DNA from: Bremia lactucae
Taxonomy: Eukaryota; Oomycota; Peronosporomycetes; Peronosporales; Peronosporaceae
Reading direction: 5' to 3'
NCBI RefSeq assembly: GCF_004359215.1
Contig: NW_027152031.1
Coordinates: forward strand, 433,570 to 460,348
Length of the DNA: 26,779 nt
This document shows, in pieces, positions 1 to 9,420 of the stretch (position 1 is its first letter; each line of letters opens with the position of its first letter). The notes below the pieces were generated by a model. It was not told the origin of the DNA, did no database searches, and saw only the letters and a program-made list of their open reading frames with translations. A program made the position numbers and the translations under genes.

Positions 1-660
1 CACATGGTGTACGAGCAGACCCAGACAAGGTAAAAATCAGTAAAAGAATGGCCAATCCCACGGCATGTGAAGGATTTGCGCCAATTCTTAGGGCTCGCTA
101 ATTACATGCATAAGTTGAGCAATAATTAAACTGAGCAAACTAAACCATTATCTGACCTCCTTAAAAAGGACGCAGAATGGGTTTGGTTAAAAGAACAAGA
201 TGATGAGTTCACATCAGTGAAGCAATCTCTTATAGAGGCACCGGTCTTGGCATTGCCAGACGCGGATAAGCTCTTTAGCGTCGTCTGCGATGCAAGTAGT
301 TTTGCAATCGGCAGCGCGCTCATGCAGAAGGATGACGACGGTGCTGACCGTGTCATCTCTTATCAGTCCCGGGTATTAAAAGCCGCGGAACTGAATTACC
401 CTGTGCATGACAAAGAGCTACTTTCAATAAAGTATGCTCTTGTCAAGTTTCGAGTGTTACCTATTGAACACCGAGCCATTTGTGGTTTATACGGATCACG
501 CATCACTGCGGACCGCAATAAACTCACCGCACCTCTCCCCTAGAATGGCAAGATGGTTTACATTCTTCTCTGAATTTAATTTTAAAGTTGAATATAAGCC
601 GGGTAAGTCGAATGTATTGACTGACGCTTTATCGCGCAGACCAGACTTCGAGGTGAGACA
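1..660 (+). pseudogene. Ty3/gypsy pol remnant: RT thumb and RNase H (element A)
   Basis: This is a decayed piece of a Ty3/gypsy polyprotein, broken by stops and frameshifts. The RT thumb appears near 76-115 (frame reading LGLANYMHKLS). The RNase H-like domain follows in two frames: LFSVVCDASSFAIGSALMQ at about 270-330, the YPVHDKELLSIKYAL motif at about 397-440, and after a frameshift near 450 VVYTDHASLRTAI at about 483-520. The tail SNVLTDALSRRPDFEV at about 607-654 is the conserved RNase H to integrase linker of these elements. In a working element this domain degrades RNA in the RNA:DNA hybrid during reverse transcription. There is an in-frame stop near 127 and at least one frameshift, so it is not functional. 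The family call is firm; exact ends are not, because the element starts before the window. Confidence 0.9.
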
Positions 661-795
661 CCAGGAAAGTGTGTCTAGTGCTAAAGCACCATTTCAGTCG
701 TCAACGTTGGCAGCCATGAAGGCATACCACGTGACGAGCTCATTGGCCTTTGAGAAAAAAAGAGCTACAGTCAGGACGAACATTGTCGCCTGCTA

Positions 796-1700
796 ATGGA
801 TCACTTTGATGGACAAAAGATAACCCTTCCGTCGCACCTGAAAGCTAAGCTAAATCGTTTTAGCTTCAGCGATGGCCTGATATGGCATCAGCTGTCACCT
901 TGTGATTCCTTTAGAATCTATGTGACTCATGGTACAGATCTCAAGTTGATGATTCTTCACGAGCTCCATGATGCACCATCTAGAGGACATCTGAACCGCG
1001 AAAAGACATTTTTAAAAGTTTCAGAGGAATGTTGGTGGCCACACCTATATAGATGGGTGGCCAACTATATTCGCTCTTGCGAATAGTGTTCAGCGCATTA
1101 AGCCTGCACCGTCCAGCAGTGCGCCACTGAAGCCGCTACCGATTCCAGCGGATTCTTGGAAGTCGGCAAAGTCTGGACTTCATGTTTAGCATGCCGCCCG
1201 ACCACAAGGGTCCGACGGGGCTCGTCGTCTTTGTAGACAGACTGAGCAAAATGGTGCATTTAGCACCATGTATCGATCAAGGTAAGTAAGCAGCTCTCTT
1301 GTCCCTAGATTATGTATACGTCTGCACGGGATGCCGAGTCCATAGTATCGGACCGGGAAGAACGTTCTACGTCTGGATTATGGCCTCATGTGTTTGAGCT
1401 GCTTGGTAGCAAGCTCCATATATTGACCGCAGATCATCTCCAGACCGACATCCAAACAGAACGTGCCAAACGGATCGAGGCGGATGTATTACGCACGATA
1501 GCGAATTCCAAAGAATGGAGCAAACAATTGCCCTTAAAGGAGTTTCGCTATAAATTACAGTGTCCACGCAAGTACGGGTGAAACACCGTTTTATATAAAC
1601 GGACTGCGCCATCTTTGGACGCCAGTCTTGTTTGTGCGCAGCCCGAGTCTTAGTGAAGGGGGCCCTCACTATGCTCGGTGATTTGGAAAAAGGGGGACTT
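796..1700 (+). pseudogene. Ty3/gypsy integrase remnant (element A)
   Basis: This continues element A. The H2C2 zinc-binding N-terminus of integrase is readable at about 955-1084 (LHELHDAPSRGHLNREKTF, then ECWWPHLYRWVANYIRSCE), followed by an in-frame stop at 1084-1086. The start of the catalytic core is visible only by changing frames near 1175-1270 (LVVFVDRLSKMVHLAPC). The second part of the core follows at 1312-1581, with a degraded version of the usual SDRDPRF motif and TADHLQTDIQTERAKR in place of the usual HPQTDGQTER motif. About 1582-1700 reads as the TPFYINGLRH region. Several frameshifts and the altered DHPQTDG motif make it a dead copy. Integrase would insert the cDNA copy into the host chromosome. 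Confidence 0.87.
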
Positions 1701-1744
1701 AGTTTAAAAACTTGCCCTCGTGACCCTGCCAGTTTAGCAGTGGT

Positions 1745-1905
1745 GCGGGAGTCCGATGTAGCCAAAACGGCAGTAAGCACCCCAAACGGTATGCTTTGGG
1801 AGTGGCTTGTTCACAAGGTTTAAAAAACGCATCGGCGACATTCAACCGAGTGGTGGCTCACGTGATGCGTCAGCATTGTGCCTACGCGCCCTATTTACAC
1901 TTGCT
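1745..1905 (+). pseudogene. Ty3/gypsy reverse transcriptase fragment out of order
   Basis: Frame-jumping translation gives RESDVAKTAVSTPNGMLWEW, a frameshift and early stop near 1820, then LKNASATFNRVVAHVMRQ in the next frame. Both are RT palm motifs just upstream of the catalytic FDD. In an intact element RT lies before RNase H and integrase. Here it follows integrase, so this is a separate element fragment joined to the end of element A. No catalytic aspartate pair survives. Confidence 0.8.
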
Positions 1906-1999
1906 CCTTGTTTACTAATTATTATCTAAGTTTCCTCTTTGGAACTTATTTCTAAAGGTACCTGGGCACTGCTTCATGACACAGTACTTCGAGACCTGT

Positions 2000-2275
2000 T
2001 TGAGCTCGCTCTCATGTCGAGTGCCTTTATCCCTATGAAAATCGCATGGAACTGCTTCAGGGAATACATTCCTGCCGAAGAATTTTGAAACCGGGATGAG
2101 CTGATGACAGCTCATCACGAAGAGCGTGATACTTCCGTTTAATACGAGATGTTGTTCAAGCGAAAGCCGCGCATCGATCATATGCGCGTGTTTGGTTCGC
2201 AATGCTACGCGCACGTAAAAAAGGAGAGACGACATCCCTTCGAATATAGGACCACTAAAATGGACACATATTGCG
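2000..2275 (+). pseudogene. Ty1/copia integrase C-terminal fragment
   Basis: One frame reads YEMLFKRKPRIDHMRVFGSQ then CYAHVKKERRHPFEYRT at about 2141-2260, the pattern that in copia elements marks the end of integrase (KPxVxHLRVFG, then YAHVPKExRxK). Upstream sequence from about 2000 (IAWNCFREYIPAEEF) fits the same reading frame with stops. It lies on the plus strand next to unrelated Ty3 pieces, which shows nesting or joining of elements. It is too short and broken to be functional. Confidence 0.7.
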
Positions 2276-2309
2276 GATGCCTGCTACTTTGATGCAATCC
2301 AAAATTGCG
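2231..2309 (+). repeat. 78-79 bp direct repeat, copy 1
   Basis: This begins gacatcccttcgaatatagg and ends atgcaatccaaaattgcg. A second copy lies at 2558-2635 in the same orientation with scattered differences. The two flank the tRNA-like sequence, so they look like either a local tandem duplication or the footprint of an insertion. They are longer than typical SINE target-site duplications. Confidence 0.8.
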
Positions 2310-2404
2310 GTGAAAAATATAATCGCCCGAGCAGCAACAATCGCCTCTTCTGGCCGTGTCCGCACTTTCAGACGATGCGGTGACAGAAACAGCCCAGCCG
2401 TGCA

Positions 2405-2484
2405 TGCCTCCTCCCGGAATTGAACCGGGTGCCTTCTGTTTACAAGACAGATGCTCTGCCACTGAGCCACTGAGCCACACCGGC
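2405..2484 (-). pseudogene. tRNA-Thr(TGT)-like sequence, probably a tRNA pseudogene or SINE head
   Basis: On the minus strand the T-arm is perfect (CCCGG, loop TTCAATT, CCGGG at 2413-2429) and the anticodon arm is perfect (TCTGT, loop CTTGTAA, ACAGA at 2435-2451), giving anticodon TGT (Thr) at 2442-2444. The D-arm stem GCTC/GAGC lies within 2453-2467. Two things are wrong for a working tRNA. An 8-bp unit is tandemly duplicated at 2461-2476 between the D arm and the 5' end. The 3' acceptor strand AGGAGGC (2406-2412) pairs poorly with the 5' side GCCGGTG. The A-box-like and B-box-like (GGTTCAATTCC) promoter elements are preserved, which is typical of tRNA-derived SINEs. tRNA-derived SINEs are known in Phytophthora. 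It is either a broken tRNA gene or a SINE. Confidence 0.75.
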
Positions 2485-2557
2485 TTTACCGGTACGTTAT
2501 CCATCGCTACAAATCACGTGTATTTCATATCGCTAGTGTACTTGCCCGACCATGCCG

Positions 2558-2635
2558 GACATCCCTTCTAAAAAATGACCACTAAATGGTATCTTATTGC
2601 GGATTTCTGTTACTTTGATGCAATCCAAAATTGCG
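2558..2635 (+). repeat. 78-79 bp direct repeat, copy 2
   Basis: This is the partner of 2231-2309. It shares the opening gacatcccttc, the middle ttgcggat and the closing actttgatgcaatccaaaa. About 250 bp separate the copies, and that interval contains the tRNA-Thr-like sequence. Confidence 0.8.
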
Positions 2636-2984
2636 CTCGTTCGTTAACGGAATTAATTAGACAAATACTCCACCAACTAAGGACGGCCATGCACCACCAC
2701 CTGAAAATCGATATCCGTCAGCCATAGACCGGGGCCATTGTCAGTCTTCGCCAGAAAGATCTGAAGGTCTTTGGATTTGCAACTAATCTCTTGATTCAGA
2801 CATCGGGAGCTGCGAGAAATCCACAACTTGTGTGTTCGCAGTGGAGTCTATTATAATTTTCACTAATTTTTATGGAGATCTAGGAGAGAAATGTTCATTT
2901 CTGAACAAATCAATATAACAAGGGCTAAATCTAAGCAGATCGTAGTACAAGACTACTCTCATGTTAGTCATCACACGAAAAGTC
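2636..2984. other. No recognisable gene
   Basis: I see no open frame with family motifs and no structured RNA here. It lies between the copy-2 repeat and a Ty3 integrase tail and is probably decayed retroelement sequence. Confidence 0.4.
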
Positions 2985-3125
2985 CATGATGAGATGGCAA
3001 GCGCACAGGATAAATATTAAGAATATGCTGACCGAAATGGTCGCAAAATCAATGAACGCTTTAGTGTCGGAGATAAAGTACTATTGGTCGTCTCAAACGT
3101 ATGTAGACCCAAATGAGGTCACATA
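2985..3125 (+). pseudogene. Ty3/gypsy integrase C-terminal (GPY/F-side) fragment
   Basis: Moving between frames gives KYADRNGR followed by NERFSVGDKVLLVVSNV, the segment after the integrase core in which Ty3 elements have a KxYADRxRR...FxVGDxVLL pattern. The rest of that domain is lost. It is on the plus strand and is followed by a minus-strand ORF and then a possible LTR start, the same order as in two other elements of this window. Confidence 0.65.
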
Positions 3126-3162
3126 TCCCATTCATGGTCGCTGCGCTAGCCATCACAGACGA

Positions 3163-3591
3163 CTAGACAGCATTAGTAAATGTTGCTGTCTCAAAATGGT
3201 TTGAGATAGAAGACGATTGGATGGGCGTTAAAGCGCCACCAGGCTTCTCATTATCACTACGCGGTGAAGGCGTCGACTCATTGTAATCGACAATGAGCGA
3301 CGGATCAAAATCCGTACTGCGCAAGTGGGACGGATCCTTAAGCCCCATAAACGCAACAGCAGCAGTAGTTGTCGGCGTTTCAACTGATGCACTAGGCGCC
3401 GGTGGCATGTTAACGCGGCGTGTGCGCTTCGCGTGTGGTTGAATGGTGTCTTTGCAGAGACCCACCAGCTTTACCTCTCGTAGGTGGCATGTCCTGCATT
3501 GTGTGAGGCACAGGTAGCAAGAGGGAATAGCGGCGCGTGCAGCTCGCTGTTCCTTAGTCCTCTTTGACGAATTTGCAAAATGCAAATTCGT
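3163..3591 (-). CDS. Unrecognised antisense ORF with a cysteine cluster
   Basis: I do not recognise this protein. It is open for about 140 codons on the strand opposite to the surrounding Ty3 fragments. No ATG opens the long frame; a nearby ATG at 3593-3595 (minus) is in another frame, so the 5' end seems frameshifted. The N-terminal third is basic (SSKRTKEQRAARAA) and carries a tight cysteine cluster reading CYLCLTQCRTCH with a further cysteine ten residues on, which could bind a metal. The rest is rich in Ser, Pro, Thr and Asp (for example STDFDPSLIVDYNESTPSPR), suggesting disorder. It lies between an integrase C-terminus and a possible LTR start, like the antisense ORFs at 8867-9160 and 20987-21256. 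It may be an accessory antisense ORF of a Ty3 element, or chance coding. Confidence 0.4.
   Translation of the reverse strand, partial: TNLHFANSSKRTKEQRAARAAIPSCYLCLTQCRTCHLREVKLVGLCKDTIQPHAKRTRRVNMPPAPSASVETPTTTAAVAFMGLKDPSHLRSTDFDPSLIVDYNESTPSPRSDNEKPGGALTPIQSSSISNHFETATFTNAV
3567..3591. repeat. 11-bp-stem hairpin
   Basis: The arm acgaatttgca (3567-3577) is followed by the loop aaa and then the perfect inverted arm tgcaaattcgt (3581-3591). It sits exactly over the start of the antisense ORF ending at 3163. Confidence 0.85.
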
Positions 3592-4113
3592 TCATAAACG
3601 GGGGGTGGTCTATTACTTAAGTGATGTAATTATACCTACCACTTGGGTCTGGTTCACATTGTGAACCCACCCGTGTGGATGTAATGTCCCTGAGGGCATT
3701 CACATTAGCGGGGTTGGCGGCTAGCGTCATCCGTTACGCGATGTATTCAAAAAGATACGCTCGCAATACATATTAGTGTCTATCAAAAGAGATGGCATTT
3801 TAGGATTGTATACAATAGGAATTTAAATTTAGTACGATTGAATACAAATCAGTCTGAAAACTACTTCCTTGTTCACAAGTGCGCCTGTGGAGCCGGATTA
3901 CCTCTCCCGTGACGTCACTTAAACTAAGGCACTTAGTTCGTTGGGTGAAGTCGCTTAGGCGCCGACCAACATCCTCACTGCACGTGAGAGAAGACGTTCA
4001 AACCGCTTCCTTGCTGTGCTAAGGTGTGTGCTTAAGTAGAACGTGGCCGCATTAAGACGAGCCCGCCTAGACTCTACGCCTGAGCCTTCATAAGAGCAAC
4101 CCTCTGCCGAGAT
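3592..4113. mobile_element. Possible LTR or leader region of element B
   Basis: There is no gene here. A possible LTR start (TGTAATGTCCC) lies at 3680, and a short inverted repeat (atgtatt/aatacat) follows within 3740-3771. The 3' boundary and a primer-binding site could not be placed, so the LTR call rests on position (just before a gag remnant) and the TG start only. Confidence 0.35.
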
Positions 4114-5060
4114 GAATTCCTTCCCCAAAATTGCAGGGGTGAAACACGTAGCGATTGAGAAGCTTAAAACTTTGTGTGGGCTGGATCACATCCTTTTCCA
4201 GGGCCGAGAGGGTCTTTATGCAAGGCTGAAAGCCTTTATCCAATTTGAGTCCTCTCTTATCGGACAAGTCTAGGACTACTTAGCGGTATCTATGCCAACT
4301 CGGTTGATTCCTGTACCTGGTCCGGAGCCTAAGCTTGCCTTCTTATTGTCAATGTTAAGATATATAAGTTCAAAGTGGAAGAAACTTTTTTTTATCAAAC
4401 AAATGGAAATGGTCTTAATCTCTGCCATGATCTTAACACGAGTGGTCCTAGATATCTCTAAGCTCGCTGGTGTCGCCAGTGAGTAGGCTCTCACATGTAG
4501 CACGTCTATAGACGTCGCAATCCCCGCATTGAACTCGCTAAGAAAAACAATTGATTCGCATCTTTGCACCGCCTCCTAATCATACTTCTTGCATACAATC
4601 GCGATTCTTATCGTCTCGTCAGAATAAAAGACCCTAAAGGACTATGTGTAGGAGTTGAGAACTCTTATTGCTGCTATGCGACAAGACTCATTAAGAAGTG
4701 GTCTAATTAATTATCTTCATGAAAGGTGTCAGTGGGGGCGTTGCCTGGACGGAAGTTTACCGATCATATTCTGCTACATTTGAAGCGGCAGTTGATATTG
4801 CGTTAAGCGCTTGGTTTGACTTAAAGTCCTCTCGCGTTGGGACGCGGGGACACCATACTAGCTTCGAGCACACCGGGTTCGTCTAACAGACCGGATTCTA
4901 TGGAGCTCGGCCTCGCTGAGAGAGAAGATAAAGGGTTTCAAGCTGTGGAACAGCATAAAAATATCCGTATGTTATACGCGCGGGAGCCTAAGCAACAGGC
5001 TTGTCCATTGCGCAACTCGCGCAAATCTCGAAAAAGCAACAAACCCACCTCATTCTAGAG
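4114..5060 (+). pseudogene. Ty3/gypsy gag remnant (element B)
   Basis: The first half (4114-4570) opens with an ATG and reads MNSFPKIAGVKHVAIEKL, but its family assignment is weak. The second half is clearly Ty3 gag of oomycete type. A frame near 4648-4685 reads RTLIAAMRQDSLR. Another at about 4748-4830 reads TEVYRSYSATFEAAVDIAL. A third at about 4880-5056 reads RPDSMELGLAEREDKGFQAV and then CPLRNSRKSRKSNKP. The last corresponds to the region around the zinc knuckle, which has lost its CCHC pattern here. Gag would form the virus-like particle. At least three frameshifts and several stops make it dead. Confidence 0.7.
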
Positions 5061-5560
5061 ATCTGGTACGGTGCAAAAGCGCCGATACCCAGTAGGGCAG
5101 GGAGTCGTACTGGGGAAGAACTAGGCTCTGCTGACCTTCTAGGAGTTGATGATAACTTGGGCCTAGCCCCATACAGCCTTGTGTTTAATGGTACGGCTTT
5201 GAAGCTTCTCAGTTGCTTTTTTTTGTTTATCTTTAACATATTGCTAACCACCAGAGTCTGAATACAAGCCCGGCCTTATAGTCGCCACGGCATGCTAAAG
5301 GCTTTAATTAATCATGGCCGATTTCAATTGACTCGAAGGCGTCTTGCACTTATGCTCGATGTAGATCCTGTAAAGGACATCAGCAATATGTATGCTGAAA
5401 TGCTTAAAGCGCATTAGGTGATTTTATCACTAGTCGCTTAGTGATTGGGACGTTCCTATATTTCCATTAAACATAAATAATAATTTTTGGACTTTGACAG
5501 GTTAGACCCGCTTGATGCCGGTGACGTGACACATAAACGTCATCTAATCATGGGTTCGAA
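5061..5560 (+). pseudogene. Probable protease region of element B, not readable
   Basis: By position between gag and the pol linker this should hold the retropepsin domain. I cannot find a convincing D-S/T-G active site in any frame. Stretches such as KALINHGRFQLTRRRLAL (near 5295-5355) are open but not recognised. Confidence 0.35.
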
Positions 5561-5638
5561 TTACGTAGCTCCTTATTGGATTTTGATTGGACATCGGCTC
5601 TTGTTTAGGGCAAAGTAAGTTGGTAAAACCAGTTAAAC

Positions 5639-5940
5639 TTGCGAAGACATGAATGTTCCGGCCTCTATGAGGTGTACAGTTTCGACGTCGAGACACCACA
5701 ACAAAAGTCGGATACGGCGAGACGCGAAACGTCTAAATTGTCTCAGAGTAAAACTAGTGAACAGCTATATTCACTCGTCCATAGTGTGACTGGTAACGTT
5801 GAGTGTGATGTCAGCCTTGAGGCGCTCCCATCGTTAGAGCTAGACGAAATGTCCGTAGATGAGTTTGATCATGCCTTAACGGTTGGTGATTTATCTGAGT
5901 TGGTGGTCATCCAATCTGGAAAACCACCGACCATTTGCGA
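5639..5940 (+). pseudogene. Element B protease-RT linker, joined to the RT end by a deletion
   Basis: This open stretch reads SEQLYSLVHSVTGNVECDVS and LELDEMSVDEFDHALTVGDL, an acidic linker that recurs at 11085-11270 in element C, so both come from one Ty3 family. Directly after SGKPP (about 5930) the frame jumps to the sequence that normally follows the RT catalytic site. The RT fingers and palm, including the FDD motif, are deleted. The linker function is unknown. Confidence 0.65.
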
Positions 5941-6722
5941 GCAGTGCTTGAGTGCATGCGCACAAATAAGCTGTATGCTAACGCTTCTAGATGTATTTTC
6001 GGTGCAGAGGATAATCCTTTATAGGATGCTTCATTGGGAAGCTGGGCTTAAAGCAGATCCTGCTTAGCTAAAAGCCATAGTTGATTGGCCGGTTCTTTAA
6101 AACAAACAGGGTTTGCGTAAGTGACTAGGCCTAGCAAACTGCCTGCGCAAGTACAACGAACCAAATTACGCTGATATGACTCACCATTATCTAATTCTTC
6201 TTACGAAGGATTAGTGCTGGACAAGCACCGAAAGTGTTGCTTTGAAGCAGTTAAGGATAGTCTCATCCATGCTTCAATTAAGCGCTTCCTAATCCTAGCG
6301 GCCATTCAGTGTCGTCTGTGACGCCATCTATTTTGCCGTAGACAGCGCGCTGTTACAAACAGATGGAGATGGACGAGAATGCGTCACCGCGTTCGAGTCC
6401 AGGCAACTTTGAAGCGGCAGAAAAAATACCTAGTTTATGACAAAGGGGGCTACTTGCTATGATAAAATACCCCTGTCAAGTTCAGAGTATTTCTGCTTGG
6501 CTCTAAGCCGTTTGTGATCTATATAGATCATGCGTCGAGATGATGCGACTAAGCCGCATCATTTCTCCCAGAATATGGCTCGATGGCTTTCATTCTTTGC
6601 CAAAATATAAATTCGAGGTGAAGGATAAGCCCAAAGAAATACTTTGGCTGATGCGTTATCGCGCAGACCAGATTATGAACTCGCACGTGTTACGACTGCA
6701 ACGTCGCCAGTCACTGATTTAA
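5940..6722 (+). pseudogene. Element B RT thumb and RNase H remnant
   Basis: Fragments in shifting frames follow pol order. LECMRTNKLYANASRCIFGA spans about 5948-6008, a thumb sequence reading KAIVDWPV then LRKWLGLANCL lies at about 6070-6145, and the RNase H region at about 6250-6560 retains parts of the CDASxFAxxSAL and YxDHASxR motifs. The end at 6560-6680 reads NMARWLSFFAKYKFEVKDKP. Element C has the same stretch at 11757-12178; by eye the two share clearly related DNA, for example the run ctgggcaagcaccgaaagtg, one base different here (about 6220-6239). The sequence has many stops and is non-functional. Confidence 0.75.
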
Positions 6723-6760
6723 TTCGCTCCACTTAGGCCAAGGACAAATCGTAAGTCCTT

Positions 6761-7690
6761 TTGCTACGAGCCCTTGGAAACAATGGGTTTAAAACCTCGG
6801 ACTTTAAATCATCGGCACGATTAGGCGCAGATTTGCATCAATATTCTATCGATAGTGGCCTTTTGTTTTATTTCATAGATGCAGCGGACCCTCCGTGCAT
6901 CGTTGTTTATCATGATATAAACCTAAACAATCGAATTACTTATGAGGCTCATGATACTGTTTTCAGCGGTCTCTTGGTCGAAAAATGACTCCATGAGCCA
7001 GAGTTACTAGTAGCGTAAACTCTACAAATGGGTGAGCACCTATCTTCGCGCATGCGGATTCTGCTAATAGGATAAACCTCGGCTCATACAGCTGCAAACC
7101 ATTTGTTATTTTACCGTACCCACTGGATGTTAGCATTCCGTCAGAATGGATTTCGTATATGGCCTACTGAAAGATTTGGAAGGCAACACGGGCATCGTGG
7201 GTCGTTGTTGATCGATTGAGCAATATGGCTCACTAAGCGGCTGATCTGGACACCATTGACGGTGAAGGTACAGCAAGGCTGTTTATTGATCGTTTTTCGT
7301 CAACACGGTTTGCCAGTGGCAATTGTCTCCGATAGAGATCCCGTTTCACGGGTTTGTTCGGGAAGTCGATCTTCCGCGTGCTTGGCACCAGATTGGACAT
7401 GTCCACACCGTATCACCCTCAGTCCGATGATTAGACTGAACGTGTCAATCGCGTCATTGGAGGCGCTCTGCGCTGTGTGTGCTGAGGCACCAAATCGCTG
7501 GAGCACAATGCTACCGGTCGTTGAGATTGCGTGTAACATCGCTGTATATGCCTTTTAAGGTTATACTTCGTTCTATGTGAACGGTCTCACACACCCGCGC
7601 GTCCCATTAACGCTACGACTACGTGGCTCAAAGCTTGGTGGGGAGAATAACGAACATCTTGTTGTTATCAGCCCTACTACTTTTCAGAAA
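6761..7690 (+). pseudogene. Element B integrase remnant
   Basis: The H2C2 arm is partly kept at 6764-6988 (LLRALGNNGFKTSDFKSSAR, then PCIVVYHDINLNNRITYEAH). The core follows in broken frames: DRLSNMAH near 7211-7235, FRQHGLPVAIVSDRDP near 7288-7340, a degraded TADHPQTDxQTER region near 7390-7445, and RWSTMLPVVEIACNIAVYAF near 7498-7557. After an in-frame stop, GYTSFYVNGLTHPRVPLTL spans about 7559-7616. The first catalytic Asp region (about 7147-7155, MDF) and the D in SDRDP are visible; the third catalytic Glu is in a decayed stretch. It is dead through stops and frameshifts. Confidence 0.8.
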
Positions 7691-8330
7691 CAGGTAAGCG
7701 ACCTCCTCGCAACGCGATTATTATTTTTTACGACATGTGCGTGATACAATGCCTGATAGCCGATACAATCAAAAATAACAAGCTGAGCCTTAAGGCAGAA
7801 GCTGTATTGATTCTTACGAGGTCGGTGACCGAGTATTACTTAATGCTAAAAATCTATCTACAAACGTAATATCTGCGGTCTTTAAGACCAAACTGTGTCC
7901 GCGCTGATTGGAACACTTACGGTGGTGGTCAAGAAGGGTCTAGCTTTTACGCTAAACCTTCCGCGCAAGCTACACACACCCAGTGTTCTACATTGACTAG
8001 CTTGAGCCATGTCGGGATCCTTCCCATTTGGACTTAAAGGCGCTTGTGATGAGACAGGCGGCTGTGCGCAGTTTCCTCTAAACGAGGTCGTTGACTTTTC
8101 AACGTCAAAAGATGGTTTTGAAATGCAACAAAGATACTTTTAGTTCGAGCAAGATTTTCACAAAAAAATTGCATTTAAAGCAGTAAAAGCTTATGCCGAT
8201 ACTTGCGTTGCTCGAATTCCACGTGAAGCGACTTCTGGAGCGACGTCGTCGCAAGGGTCAAAGGATATGAGGTACCATTCGGCAAGATTGCCCTTACGCC
8301 GTTGACGCTTTTGAGCGCCATGCTTGAGGT
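7690..8330 (+). pseudogene. Element B integrase C-terminus and chromodomain remnant
   Basis: Readable pieces are CIDSYEVGDRVLLNAKNLST (about 7810-7865) and a GPY/F-region remnant after it. At about 8209-8300 come LEFHVKRLLERRRRKGSKD and IRQDCPYAVDAFERHA in another frame. The last two match the chromodomain end of oomycete Ty3 elements (xFHVERIL...RRKGxxQYLVxWRGYP). Chromodomains are thought to direct insertion into silent chromatin. Confidence 0.7.
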
Positions 8331-8866
8331 CAACTAGCGTCAAACGAAGCTTTCCACCAGTAGAGGTGGGAATAAATGGATCATTGGCATCATTGTGTGG
8401 CTTGGATTCACGGTTTCACGGTTGCATTTGCAACTGAAGCACTAGAGCGCTAACTAGGTCTAGCCTCGTATTTTAAACTATACGCAGTACCTAAGTGGCC
8501 TTTCGCTTTAAGATTCTAAGCGAAGCTTCCGTTCGAGACGAATGTCGGTTGCATCGAACGAGTCTCCGAAAGACCAAATACTTCGAAAGCGGCAAGCCCG
8601 ATGGACCATCGATTTAAGATACTTCATTTTGGTTACAGTTTCGATCGGATGCAAAACAATAGGAATTCCCCTTATTGAGGAAACAGAGGCACACGTGCTT
8701 AATATCGCAGATGTGTCAAATATTGACGTGGCATCGTAGTTATAGGAGTAAGGTATCACTTTCGGAGAGTAGCGGTGTAGCGAGCTCTTCCGATGTAAGT
8801 GCCTTTTATTTAGAGGCCCACAATGCCAAGGATTGACCCACAACGTCTCGGAGGCGCTCTTCCACA
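8331..8866. other. Unassigned 3' part of element B
   Basis: This holds two short open frames on opposite strands (8542-8739 plus, 8508-8867 minus), neither with family motifs that I recognise. By position it lies between the chromodomain and the PPT of element B. Confidence 0.35.
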
Positions 8867-9160
8867 CTAAGTAATGTGAATTAGTATGAGCTTTTGCTTT
8901 CTCAGGGATATGAGCTCTTGCTTTCGCAAGGACCTCATCTCGGTTACGAGCTCTCTCTCTAGACCCGGTGTCATGTGTAATGCGGTCAAAGCATCCGCGA
9001 CATCACGTTCTGGGAACGGATTTGAAGCTGGACGGGATTTGTCTTCACTCCGAGGCGGGTAAGAATAGGACTCATCATCACTGCCCTCAGATAGAGTTTG
9101 ACTATAAAAGTTCACGTATTCATTGTCTTCGAGGAAGGAGCTAAGAGTCGGTCACTCATG
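8867..9160 (-). CDS. Unrecognised acidic antisense ORF in the 3' part of element B
   Basis: The frame stays open from a stop near 9146 down to 8867 on the strand opposite to element B and has no ATG start; a GTG lies at 9113-9115. The N-terminal part is acidic and serine-rich (YSQTLSEGSDDESYSYPPRS). The C-terminal part contains a short tandem repeat (LRKQELISLRKQKLI) matching a repeated gagctcttgctttc-like DNA unit at about 8886-8935. I cannot assign a function. The position between the chromodomain and the PPT/LTR start, in antisense, is the same as for 20987-21256. Confidence 0.35.
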
Positions 9161-9271
9161 CTTAGATTTCATAAGACAAAGGGATGTAAAGCACAACCGT
9201 AAGGTTGGCTGTTTAGTACCCAAGCTCAAAGAAAATGAGAGCGAATGTCGACACTACGTGTTAACAGTCTG

Positions 9272-9420
9272 ATGGGGAGGGTGTAATGTGGTACACTTCG
9301 GTTGGTAAATCGTTAATGTGGTACAATATACATTATGGAAGAAACACCATTTTTTCTTAATATAGGTAAAATCACTGTAATCCCATTTTTTGGGTTATAC
9401 ACATGGCAGCCACCAGATAG
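9272..9420 (+). mobile_element. Polypurine tract and LTR start of element B
   Basis: The purine run atggggaggg (9272-9281) is directly followed by TGTAATGTGGTACA, a plausible LTR start. A near copy of that opening (ttaatgtggtaca) recurs about 34 bp later, near 9314-9326. The order chromodomain, PPT, TG fits a 3' LTR. The LTR end could not be found. Confidence 0.45.

Noticed and set aside
2405..2484. Functional tRNA-Thr gene
   Set aside because: The acceptor stem pairs badly and an 8-bp duplication disturbs the 5' side, so it was called tRNA-like only.
4292..4486. Membrane-protein-like ORF in element B
   Set aside because: It is a short hydrophobic frame in decayed gag-leader sequence with no other support.
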